From positions 186,001-250,000 of the forward strand of contig JAIVFJ010000011.1 of NCBI GenBank assembly GCA_025765615.1: a stretch of 64,000 bases of DNA, given 5' to 3'. Below, piece by piece: positions 55,160-64,000 of this stretch (its first letter is position 1; the number at the start of each line of letters is the position of its first letter). The position numbers were made by a program, and so were the translations under genes. The notes under the pieces were generated by a model. The model saw only the letters and a list, made by a program, of their open reading frames with translations. It made no database searches and was not told the origin of the DNA. The DNA comes from Zopfochytrium polystomum. Its lineage: Eukaryota; Chytridiomycota; Chytridiomycetes; Chytridiales; Chytridiaceae.

Positions 55160-56100
55160 CCATCCTACCCAAACAGGATGAAGTCACCCACTCCAGTGGC
55201 AGTTGCAAAGCTGTCAGCTGTTTTGATCTGCTGGGAGGTGGGTTGCAAGTTTGTCAAATGCTCTTCACAAGGCAACATCGTCCTAGAAGCCCCAGAGTCA
55301 AGGATAACTTGGTGTGGGTTGCTGCCAGCAAGTCTTGCCATAAGCACAGTCTTGAAAATGAGGCAGTTGCCCTTGGCCTTCTTTGCAGGACAAGCTGGCT
55401 CTGACTTCCTGTGAGGGAACTTGAGGCATTCCTTGTGAGAGTGCAAGACCCAGGCTCCATGAAGGTCTCAAGTACGCTTGCCATTGAGTGCCTCACCAAT
55501 CTTGCGCTTCTTGGTTGCCACTGAGGCTTCACTGAAGCAGCAGTTTCTGTCTCAGAAGTGCCAGGGTGAGCAGAGTGTCTGCTGTTCTTCTCCTTGCTTT
55601 GCTGGTACAGCATGTGACAGTTTGTCAACTCCTTGACAAGGTCGCTGGTGTTGGCGTAGCCTGCAGCCCCTTGAGAAGATTTTGATGAATGCCAGAGAAG
55701 ATTCCATGGCCATGCACTGTTTCCCTTGCTTTGTGGATGATGGCAGAATGCAGGATGTTTGTCACACCCCTGCAAGTGGTGGCAGCACATCTGAAATGCT
55801 TTGGCCCATCTGTGACCAGTGTGGTCAGAGTGGTGTACCACTCCTGTGCCATGACCAGCTGGATGACTTCTTCCACGTGCAGTTTCCAATCCTGGTAGCT
55901 GTAAGGCGAGAAGTGGACAGCCTTGGGGGTCGAAGAATACATGCTAGGTTGCAGCTTGGTGGACCAGTGGACTTGCTTAGAGAGGTAGCCCTTTTCTTGT
56001 AAAGAGCCAAGATCCCTTTGTTGCCTAAAAGTAGCTTGTGAGCTGGTGCTCACAGACAGGTTGATCTTGTTTAGAGTCAGAGACCATTTTCTTGTAAGAG
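55160..56100 (-). pseudogene. Ty1/copia gag and protease remnant
   Basis: On the minus strand, gag-like text (DWKLHVEEVIQLVMAQEWYT, about 55860) is followed by a frameshifted stretch, then CHKECLKFPHRK-like knuckle text and KKAKG. A clear retroviral-type protease core follows: HQVILDSGASRTMLPCEEHL (about 55270-55320), with LDSGAS as the active site. The frame ends soon after (GVGDFILFG). No integrase or reverse transcriptase follows. Confidence 0.8.
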
Positions 56101-56511
56101 CAGCAGGGCCCTGTTTGAGTGTGCAAGTGTGGCTGATGGCTTGTAACTAGGGTTGTGATGAAATCCCACCCAGGACTAGAGGGACTTGGTGTGTGTGGAG
56201 AGGAAGAGAGAGAGCAGTAGTGATGGAGAAGGGAGAGGAGTGAGAGAAGGGAGAGGGGAGAAGTGAGTGGGCAGAAAGGGAAGAGAGAGCAAAATAGAGG
56301 AAGAGAGATTGGCTTGTTTTGCGCTGGTTTCTGTCGCAGTAAGGAGGGGGTTTTTTTTCGCTTGTTTGATCTCTGTGAGAGGTTACTGCTTTAATACTCC
56401 TGCAGTTTGGAGCCATCAGAAAACAGAGGGAGCAGTGGGTTGCACAGAGCAGGCCACAGAAATGAAATAAAGCAGGCTGAGCACCAATTCCCACCCTCTA
56501 GGTACCCATTC
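56101..56511. other. Transposon-derived, purine-rich tract
   Basis: 56190-56310 is AG-rich (GAGAAGGGAGAGG-type text). No gene is seen. Confidence 0.4.
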
Positions 56512-56594
56512 AGGGCTGAGTACCACCTAGGGCTAAGTACAAGCCTGGGCTGAGTACTCGCTGGCTGAGTACCAGTTTGGGCTGAGTACCACCA
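56512..56594 (+). repeat. Degenerate tandem repeat of a GGGCTGAGTACC unit
   Basis: About five spaced copies of GGGCT(G/A)AGTAC(C) within 83 bp, at uneven distances of 12-22 bp. Confidence 0.65.
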
Positions 56595-57504
56595 AGAACT
56601 AATTTACTGCTTGTTTGAGAAACAGTTGCTTGTAAATTGGTTTGGTTGTTTCCAAATCAGGATGCTTGTTTCAGAACCAAGCTGCCTTTTTTCACCTGTT
56701 TTTAGAAATCCAATGATTGGTGCAATCTCTGGTGATTTCAGGTTTTATCTCACTTTTAGAAATGCAGTGAATGGTGCAATCCTTGATTCCTAAGTGCCTG
56801 TTTGCATTGGTCTGATTGCACAGTACAGCAGAGAGGCTGGAATTCCAGATCAGCATGGAGCAGTGGTACACTGCTTCTGCATGCTTGCTGTGCTGTGTTA
56901 CATCTGCAGAGTGCGTTGTTTGAGCATTTTGTGCGTGTTCTAATTTTATTGTTTCCACTGGTAGGATGAACAAAGTACACCTTTGAGAAACTCTTCCCCT
57001 CAAACTCCTTTAGTCCCCGACCACACAGCAAGCTCAACACACCTCCTCTCTCTGATTCCCTCCATCGTCATTCGCACATCACTTCCCACCCCACCCTTTG
57101 GGCATGCATTGCAGCCACTCTACAGTCTTGGATTGGCCCCCCTCCACAAGTTTCCTGGGTTCGGGGACACAACAGCAACACTGGCAACAAACAAGTAGAC
57201 AAGCTGGCATCATCTGTACCCTCAACTTCCAACCCAACCTCTTTACCAATCTTCTCACAACAGATCCTCCTAGCCACTGCCTTCATCTCAAATACCCCAG
57301 TCTTTGGCCAACCTAAGCCCGCAATCTCAACCTCACCACCATTTCGCTGCAATTGCAGCCTTTGGCCGCGATATTTGACCGCGATCTCACCTTCGGCAGA
57401 CAGGGTCAAAAACAGACAACAAAGGACAAAATTAAGTGAAGTTGACACACATGGCGTATTATAGTATGTACTGTACCTTCTTGATGGCCATTGTATGCTC
57501 AGAT

Positions 57505-57572
57505 TTTACAGTACACTGGTTAGCGCACCCTGTATGTGTGCTAAGTGGCGAAGTTTGAATCCCCACCAATGT
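57505..57572 (+). other. tRNA-derived sequence (SINE head or tRNA pseudogene)
   Basis: TGGTTAGCGCACC resembles a Pol III A box and AGTTTGAATCCCC, about 33 bp downstream, resembles a B box (GGTTCGANTCC), ending CCCCACCA. No matching acceptor stem is found 5', so it is not a working tRNA. It sits in repeat-rich DNA, as a tRNA-derived SINE would. Confidence 0.4.
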
Positions 57573-59325
57573 TATGCTTTTACCCTACATTGAGTCAGGT
57601 GTGCGTTCCTTTTAGCAAGTCTGTGGAGGCGCCTTAGCTTTCTTACTGTAACAGCAAGTTGTGCATATGTTCTAGTTTGTAATTGGACTTCTCTTATGAA
57701 GCCTGGGCTGCGCAGTACACACAGCACAGCCCCAGCTGGGTCCAACAACATTTTATTCCTGACTGGGGGGTTGCAGCCCCCTGGTGTGTGACAGGAGGTG
57801 CTCCTCTTGGCCATCATGGCAGTGTTTTGGGTTCATTTCCCAGTGCACCTCACCATTCTGCATACTGTTTGGGTTGGACTGGGTAGGAGCCACTTGGTGA
57901 TGGAAGGATAGAGGGTAAATCTGTGGTGGTGCCTCTAGGTTCCTGGTCAATACATCTAGTAATCCAGGTCTCTTAAGGTGATATGAATGAGTTGGTTGGT
58001 TAGGTACTGCTGTAAAGTCGTTTTGCCAATTCAGATTGAGAGGGTTCTGACAGGCGCTGTGCACCTGTCTTCACACTGGACGGACTTCATCCCTTTCATG
58101 GGCCGACATCCGCCGCTGCGAACAGATTTCAGGCCACTGGCAAATCTTTGCATGTCGCATGGCAAGGCTTCACAGGGCACCTTCGTCGCAGGTGAGGTTG
58201 TTCTTGTTCTATTGTTCAGCTGTCTGTTTGGTTCCAGCAGAGTGGGCAGCCCTTGCTCAAGAGGGTTGAGCCGCCCACCACAGGACACACAAGGCCTCCC
58301 CAGGCTCCCCTCCCTTGTGCGACTTGTGTGAGTGACAATGCTACTCCCACCTACGGTAATATATTTTGGTATCTTGGTGCAAACACCTCCAAATAAACCA
58401 GGTCTTTGCAAAACCTGCTGCAGGGACGTTCCCCTGTAAACTACGAAACCTAAGTTAGTCTCTGTTGCTCTTCAACCTGCGCAGAATGAATTCCACTTCT
58501 ATAAGATTGGGCAAACGATCCCAGCACCTGGAGGGGTTTGGGGCTGAGGTCACGCATTTCTTCATGATATCAACTTCTGAAGAGACATTAGTCACCGCAG
58601 GACAGCGCAAATGTAATATTGACCTGGTCCTGCCGGTGGCCGCTGGAAAGCTGAACTAATTTCTGCAGGGTTCTCATTGAACTCACACGAGGTTTTTCTT
58701 GGTCTTCGGGTGTGGTTTCAGCTTAGCCAAGCGGCTGCGTTTTCTGTTGTTATTTTGATTTGGAGTGCGACAAAAGGCAGCGAGTTACTTAGTCTTTTAC
58801 GGGCTGTACGGGGTACGTAGCTTGGGTGAAGTGCAAAGATATTAGCCGACGTTCGAGTCGGGCCCTTTCCCCGTTTCCGTTTCCTTTCCTCCCTTTACTA
58901 TCGCTTTATTACCCTTGTCCTGCTGATTATTGCGTGTGTGACTCGCCAGTGCTGCATCGGAGCTTCAAGTTGCCGTGACGAAGGCCATGGGTGGTGAGTG
59001 AGGCGAAGATGGCGGAGGGAGGGGAAGGCAAGGCGGTGGCGGGAGACGGTGGCGGAGAGGGACGCAACCTTTCGTCCCCATCCGCTGCCGGCTGCATCGG
59101 CCCCGTTAGCTACACCAAATCCAATGTCTGTGGAGGGTGCCGGCGCGATCCGTGTTATCGCCAAACGCCGCGCCATTGGTTAGGAGAGGAGAGCGCGGGG
59201 AGCTGCTGAGCGACGCCCATCAAGCGCCAAACGTATCAGTGCGCTCCGTTGTCGGGTCAAGACGACTTCATTTTCTATTTCTTTTTTTTTCTCTTTTTTT
59301 TTTGTGGCCTTTCCCAGCCAAAGAA
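57573..59325. other. Repeat-derived DNA, no supported gene
   Basis: 58110-58300 is a relative of the repeat at 29863-30060. From about 58680 the DNA becomes GC-richer and unique-looking, and it presumably holds the phosphatase promoter. T-runs lie just upstream of 59326. Confidence 0.45.
58110..58300 (+). repeat. Dispersed repeat (inverted relative at 29863-30060)
   Basis: Shares GAACAGATTTC, GCATGGCAAG, CTCAAGAGGGTTGA and CCACCACAGGACACACAAGG in the same order with the reverse complement of 29863-30060. Confidence 0.6.
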
Positions 59326-60459
59326 ATGTCCAACACACCGCTCTATCCTCCCCAAGCGCCGACACCTCCTGGCGCATTCCCTGACTCAATCGTGAAACGC
59401 GTGTATCTGATCCGTCACGGAGAAACGGGCGCGAATGCGCGTGGAGTTCTTCAAGGTCGTGGCATCGACCTGCCCCTTTCAGAGCGTGGCTGCCATCAAG
59501 GTGTCGCCCTTGGCGAGGCCTTTGCCAACGTCGAAGTGGACCTGATCGTGGTCTCCTCCCTTACTGTGAGCACTCCTACGCTTTCCAAAACTTTCTGCAT
59601 CCATCTCAAACACTTTGGATTCTCCCGCTTTCGCAATGCTGACCATCCTCTGGTTGACCATGCAGCGGACAAGGGAGACCGCGGAGTATATCCATAAGTA
59701 TCACCCGCGGGCCGAAGTGCTGGTTCGTTTCTATTTGCCTTTAACTGGGTAATTAACATGAACATACATACTCTGCGACAGGAATTCAAGAGTCTCGACG
59801 AAATCTCATGGGGTGAATGGGAAGGGTCGGAGTCCGTTCCCGAACTGCCTATCCTGTGGAAAAAGTGGAAAACGGGAGACTATGAAGGTTCCATTGCTTT
59901 GATTCTTGACAAAGTTTTCCTGCAAGTCGCTCACCGGCTCTCAAATGGAAGCGAAAGCCCCACAAGGCGAAAGCGTTTTTGACGTGGAGCGAAGAGCAGT
60001 ACCGGAAATCTACAAAGTGATTCTCAATCGACCCGAAAAGTGCATTGCCTTTGTTCGTAAGTGTCACGAAATGAGGCTTTCCGGCTGATTCATGTTCACT
60101 TTCTTTGCATCGCAGTTCACGGTCGCCTCCTCCGCATTGTCCTCTCGTCGATTCTGACGTACAGCCTTGATAACATGGACTATTTTCCTCACCATAACAC
60201 ATCGGTGAACGTACTGGACGCTCTCATTCTTCCGGGGGAGCATTATCGGGACCCTGCGGCGCGGGCAGTGCAAGCGGCATTCCGTGCGACAGGAAGCGCG
60301 CTACCTGTGGACCTCGTTGGTGAACTGGTGGAGGGCCTTCCTAGTAGCGCAGTAAAAGATCGACCAGCGTGCCTAACATTCAAAGCGGTGTCCTTGGATG
60401 ACAGGCGACATTTTCCTGCCGGGCTCATAGCAGAGATGAAGGCGACAACACGTTGGTGA
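59326..60459 (+). CDS. Histidine phosphatase (phosphoglycerate mutase-like superfamily)
   Basis: Five exons (59326-59565, 59666-59722, 59782-59887, 59952-60056, 60116-60459) join in frame to 283 residues. The catalytic RHGET is in VKRVYLIRHGETGANARGVL (about residue 30), where the His is phosphorylated. RTRETAEYIH continues the family core after intron 1, EFKSLDEISWGEWEG carries the usual acid region, and VLHGRLLR (about residue 168) holds the second catalytic His. Branch 1 members include phosphoglycerate mutase, fructose-2,6-bisphosphatase, TIGAR and Ais/CobC-type phosphatases; length and the ISWGEWEG text suit a cofactor-independent small-molecule phosphatase. The substrate is not predictable. 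No signal peptide or membrane segment. The C-terminal 70 residues after SVNVLDAL are not conserved in families I recall. Confidence 0.92.
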
Positions 60460-60943
60460 CATCCGGTGGGCCGCCGCCTCTTGTTACTTTTTCTTTTGGC
60501 TTTCCGACCCACTCCTCTTCCTTAGCTGAAGCAAGCGAGAAGAGTAGTGGAGCGAGAAGAGAGTAGTGGAACGAGTGCGGCTTGCCTGGAGAAGGGGTTT
60601 TTGGATCATTGATTTCCTGGTGTCCTTTGCTTTTCTCGTTTCATTTGCGCGTTATGAGGGGGAGCTGAGTCGCTGAGCGAGGGGCACAAATCGAAAACAT
60701 TGGCACTTCCACTCTGCGCAAAAAACGAAAAGGCTATTCACAGACAACCCCCAATACGGCAGGAAGAGAAAACTAAAGGATGACTATGTTGGTTAATGGG
60801 TTGTGCTGCTGTGGAGATGGAGGTAGTACACTACTGAAGGTGGTGGTAGTGGGAGGTAGAGTTTGGCTTCTGTCAGTCTTGTGTTTGTCTTTGTACAAAA
60901 CTGTTACAAGGACCATCACTTGCAAAATGGTGCAGCGATCTTT
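60460..60943. other. Intergenic, no supported gene
   Basis: 3' flank of the phosphatase gene followed by transposon-like DNA from about 60780. Confidence 0.45.
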
Positions 60944-60994
60944 GCGCAAGGTGCTCCTGTGCTTAAGGTGCTCCTGTGCGCAAGGTGCTCCTGT
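60944..60994 (+). repeat. Three tandem copies of a 17-bp unit
   Basis: GCGCAAGGTGCTCCTGT, GCTTAAGGTGCTCCTGT and GCGCAAGGTGCTCCTGT lie head to tail. It is in transposon-derived DNA. Confidence 0.85.
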
Positions 60995-61194
60995 GCACCA
61001 CAGTGGCAGGTCAAAGCTCCTGCACACAGCTTACCCCAAAAGACCCAAAACTAACATACAGCCCCATCCAGCCAAGGCTGTCCTGACTGCAGTCGCCTGT
61101 ACGAAAGGAACCTTTCCAATCTTGCCACACAGACGCTGCAGTAGCCCAACCCTGCAGCGCCCATGGACCAATGAACTGCGAGACAGTGTGCACC

Positions 61195-61370
61195 CTGCCA
61201 ATTCACACGAGAAAAGGCTGAATCTGCAGTTACTGCCACCAAAAAAGCTGCTGCGAAGGCGGCTTCTGCATCGATTGTTACATCCCTGATACAATTTCTT
61301 GGCTTTGCTGGCAAGGACAATGTGATTACAATCACACTCAATGGGTTCAGAGAAATGTGTTGAACTGAGG
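61195..61370 (+). pseudogene. 3' end of an unidentified transposon ORF abutting LTR family 2
   Basis: The reading frame encodes an Ala/Lys-rich stretch, then FLGFAGKDNVITITLNGFRE and a stop. The reverse copy next to the 18262-18859 LTR encodes FLGFAGEDNVIRITLNGFRE. Of five differences in the shared 57 bases, three are synonymous third-position changes. This suggests selected coding sequence next to the LTR. It is not copia RNase H, and I do not recognise it. Confidence 0.45.
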
Positions 61371-62010
61371 CTGCTCACAGCTGCCCCAGGTCAGCTGACT
61401 TTTGTCTCTGTGCAACATCCTTTGTCTACTGTGCAGAGAACTCTGTCCAGGTCTCTCGACACACTGGTTGATTTGAAATGGTCCTGATGATTTCAAATCA
61501 TCTTTCCTCTGTGGGCAGAGTAGTCGCTGCACAGAAATCTGGAAAGTCCTTGGTTGATTTGAAATGCTCCTGAAGATTTCAAATCATTTTCCTGTGGGGA
61601 GACCAGTTACTGCACACAGGGCTCCACACAGAGCTAGGTTGATTTGAAATAACAGGTTTTCAACACCTTCCCAGAGCAAGGTCCTGTCTGAACCAGTTTG
61701 CAACTTGTTCAGGGAGGCAGGAAAATTGGTCAAACTGTCTGAAGGAGTATAAATTGGGCAGAGTTTTCTTAAAAAATAACAAAAACACTCCCACTCCAAT
61801 TTGCCAGTCCCTGTCCAAAACAAGCCCTCTTTGCTCACTTGCACTTGGTCGAACATACGCCTGCTTCGCTCGCTAGTACAGGTCCTTGGTCAAGTCTTGG
61901 CTTCAACCTTGGTTGTATCATTCCTTCTCTTCATTTTCTGCCTCTTGTCCGTTTGCTTCGCTTGCATCGACTTAGCTCACAACTTCGCCTTCTATACAGT
62001 AACTTCAACA
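61358..62010 (+). mobile_element. LTR, family 2 (653 bp)
   Basis: Begins TGTTGAAC and ends TTCAACA, with inverted 7-bp termini. It has GAGTATAAATTGGGCAGAG (TATA) at about 61745 and two copies of GGTTGATTTGAAAT...ATTTCAAATCAT about 85 bp apart, with a third half-copy. The diverged reverse copy is at 18262-18859. Confidence 0.72.
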
Positions 62011-62341
62011 TTGGCCACAGACCACAGAGAAGGAACCACATGCAGAGAGGCCACCAGCTGGAAAAAACTGGGCAAGACTGCAGCAACCAAGTGCAGTGCA
62101 ACTGAAACCAGCTCCCCAAAAATAGTGTCTTCTCCAGGGGCTTTGCCCTGGGGGCAACCACGACTTTTCCTAAAGGAATCAAGGCAATCAAACTGGGGTG
62201 CCACGCTGGCAAGTCCTTGCGAAAAAGCACATAAATGATATTATGATTCTCACAAACCACTTCTTTGAACATCGATGCGCAAATATCAGTGGAGCATTCT
62301 CTTTTTCGGTGCGCAATGACAGGGCTTTTGTCATCATTGGC
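62011..62341. other. Intergenic downstream of KU70
   Basis: Transposon-derived sequence from the LTR side and the KU70 3' flank. No gene is supported. Confidence 0.45.
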
Positions 62342-64000
62342 TCACGCTGAAAAGTGGTCGTCAACTTGCTGAATCAGGTCGTCCTGGAGAAGCGCATTCA
62401 CGTCAAGATCACTTATTAGTCATGCACCCTTACCTTCTTCTTTGCTGGTGCAACTCCCACCGACAGCAAGAAAGCAGTAAGGGACACTACTGTCAACTTT
62501 TTCAACTGTCCATTCTCCCACAAAGCCTTAACATCTTCGGAGGACGGAGGGGCTACTTTCTCTTTCTTGCGGGGTGTCGGAGGATCGGAGACCTCCTGTT
62601 TAGGTTTAGGCAAGAGCTTCAAGACACAATTTGCCCGAAACCAAAACGCTCACTTGCTTCCTTTTCCGCGGGGTTGAGGGGATGGACTGCGGAACTTCAG
62701 GTTCAGGAAGAGTGTCCTCCAGACGAGCAACAAGTCTTCCGATTCGCTTCTGGATTGCTGCCTCGTTTGGGAGGGTATGGTCTTTCTCTTGTCAGATTTG
62801 GCTAGGTTTGGCCAATCTCATACCGAAAAAGTCAGCGGCCATGTCACGTTTAAGTGCAATTGCTTGAAGATTTTCGTAGTGCTTCTGAATTGCTTAAACA
62901 TGCGCATTTGTTACCAACGAACCAAAGCTGGTGAATTCTTACTTGGGTTCTCATAATTGTCGCAACTAAAATTTTTTAAAGTGGTCTTATCGATCATTTC
63001 TCCGACCACGCCAATCGCTTCCTGCAGAATGGGGACTTGACAAGTGGGGTCATTTAGTCTAAGCGATTCGTTTGCTTGTACGTACTCCGAATAGTGGAGT
63101 CGAACTCAGGTGCAGGCGGTTTGCGCACATCATCCGAGAAAGGTATATGAATCAAATGAAATCCAGAGGGCCTCAGAACGTTGCCCTTTCCATCAAACTC
63201 CTCCAGCTAAAAAAATGTTCAACCTTTCCGTTAGGCATAATCGATAGGATCGAACCTGAGGAAGTAAGGCGACCAGACGAGGAGTGGCGTTCTTGCGAGG
63301 AACAAAAGAGCATATAACAGCCTTTTGCAGAGCCGAAACTCGAGCCAAAAATTGAATAAAAACTGCCGAACTACCCGAATAGCCCTTGATTTACGATCTC
63401 ATTTCAGTGATCGGCCATTTTGATTCGATCAATTTACCTCTTCGTCAGGAAACAGAAACGATGAGTGCTTTAGATTATAGTACGGCTTACGCAATACTTC
63501 GGCCAATGGTTTGAATCCAATAAGGCGAAGACCTGGTTCACCAAAAGTTTTGATTGCTGCGACCTCCTCCTTGGAAAATACGACCTCCATGCAATTCGTC
63601 AGCCAACGTCGCGTCCAGCCGTCAACCGACCTTCTTTCCGCCATACAGGTAGTACGAGTCCATGTCGGAGACGGACAACTGCTGAGCTGTTGTCTTCAAG
63701 AATTCGTTAGGATCCGACGAACAAGACTTCATTTTTCGCACCTTGCAAATGTATGATGTGACAACTGCCACTTCTTCATTGGTTGCAGCCACCAAGTAAG
63801 TGTAGGTTCCCAGCTTTGTCTCAGCAACCAGATTGTACCTTCAATGTTAGATGTCAGGTGTGTCAGTACGTTCGAATTAGTTCACCCTTGTACGCCAAAC
63901 TCAAAATCGTCCCCAAGTATGAAAGGAATTCTGAACGCTGTCCTTTTTTTGAACTCTTTCTGTCGCACTTGTTTCAAAAGGTCGTCTAGCTTTCCTGTTG
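62342..64000 (-). CDS. KU70: Ku70 DNA end-binding subunit, 5' end cut by the window
   Basis: At least ten exons on the minus strand; firm ones include 63838-63631 (probably with a further 48-nt intron), 63584-63438, 63384-63255, 63206-63086, 63058-62943, 62884-62824, 62595-62434 and 62383-62342. The beta-barrel core reads YYLYGGKKVVFSKEEVAAIK and TFGEPGLRLIGFKPLAEVLR, then GSSAVFIQFLARV, PRKNATPRLVALLPQ and PSGFHLIHIPFSDDVRKPP. The C-terminal arm has LQKHYENLQAIALKRD. The last exons encode a SAP domain (LWENGQLKKLTVVSLTAFLL then KKKDDLIQQVDDHFSA). With Ku80 it forms the ring that loads onto DNA ends for non-homologous end joining and telomere protection. The N-terminal von Willebrand-like domain lies beyond position 64000. 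Confidence 0.93.

Noticed and set aside
58800..58880. tRNA-like B-box text (ACGTTCGAGTCGG)
   Set aside because: The T-stem pairs only partly and no anticodon arm or acceptor stem fits.

Overview
The window is nuclear DNA of a fungus, most likely a flagellated (zoosporic, chytrid-like) one. A velvet-domain regulator and a GH18 chitinase with Cys-rich chitin-binding modules point to Fungi. A katanin p80 subunit with a con80 domain points to a lineage that has kept cilia. Genes are GC-rich and close together. They carry many short introns (about 45-70 nt, donors GTAAG/GTGAG, CTAAC-like branch points), so most coding sequences below were assembled exon by exon and checked for reading frame.

Left gene block (1-14.3 kb): a velvet regulator (-), an unrecognised membrane protein with an oleosin-like hydrophobic hairpin (-), a very large membrane-anchored chitinase (+) and a homocysteine S-methyltransferase (+).

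Transposon-rich block (14.3-30.1 kb): decayed Ty1/copia gag-pol pieces, at least three LTR families and a captured gene fragment, with the katanin p80 gene (20.2-23.1 kb) intact in the middle. One 308-bp solo LTR has intact 5-bp target duplications, sits inside an older LTR, and carries two perfect four-pentamer heat-shock elements upstream of a TATA box.

Central gene block (30.5-54.9 kb): a His/Ser-rich protein with a DnaJ-like zinc motif (+), a 14-TM MFS exporter (-), a PA2G4/EBP1 homologue (+), a two-catalytic-domain Golgi-type glycosyltransferase with FN3 and lectin-like tail (-), a divergently transcribed DASS/SLC13 anion transporter (+), the mitochondrial ribosomal GTPase DAP3/mS29 (-), a secreted repeat protein (+), and a small probably mitochondrial membrane protein (-). 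The secreted repeat protein is the most unusual locus. Seven consecutive exons are each exactly 147 nt, all in phase 1, and each encodes one 49-residue glycine-zipper-like repeat. A cationic amphipathic segment lies ahead of the repeats and a Gly/Tyr/Pro-rich tail follows them.

Right block (55-64 kb): more copia and LTR remnants, a histidine phosphatase (+), and the 3' part of KU70 (-), cut by the window end.

There is no operon logic. Functional themes are cell-wall and secretory biology (chitinase, glycosyltransferase, secreted repeat protein), transport, mitochondrial translation, microtubule severing and DNA end joining. TCTG/CT/GA microsatellites recur in the 5' regions of the velvet, MFS and glycosyltransferase/DASS genes.
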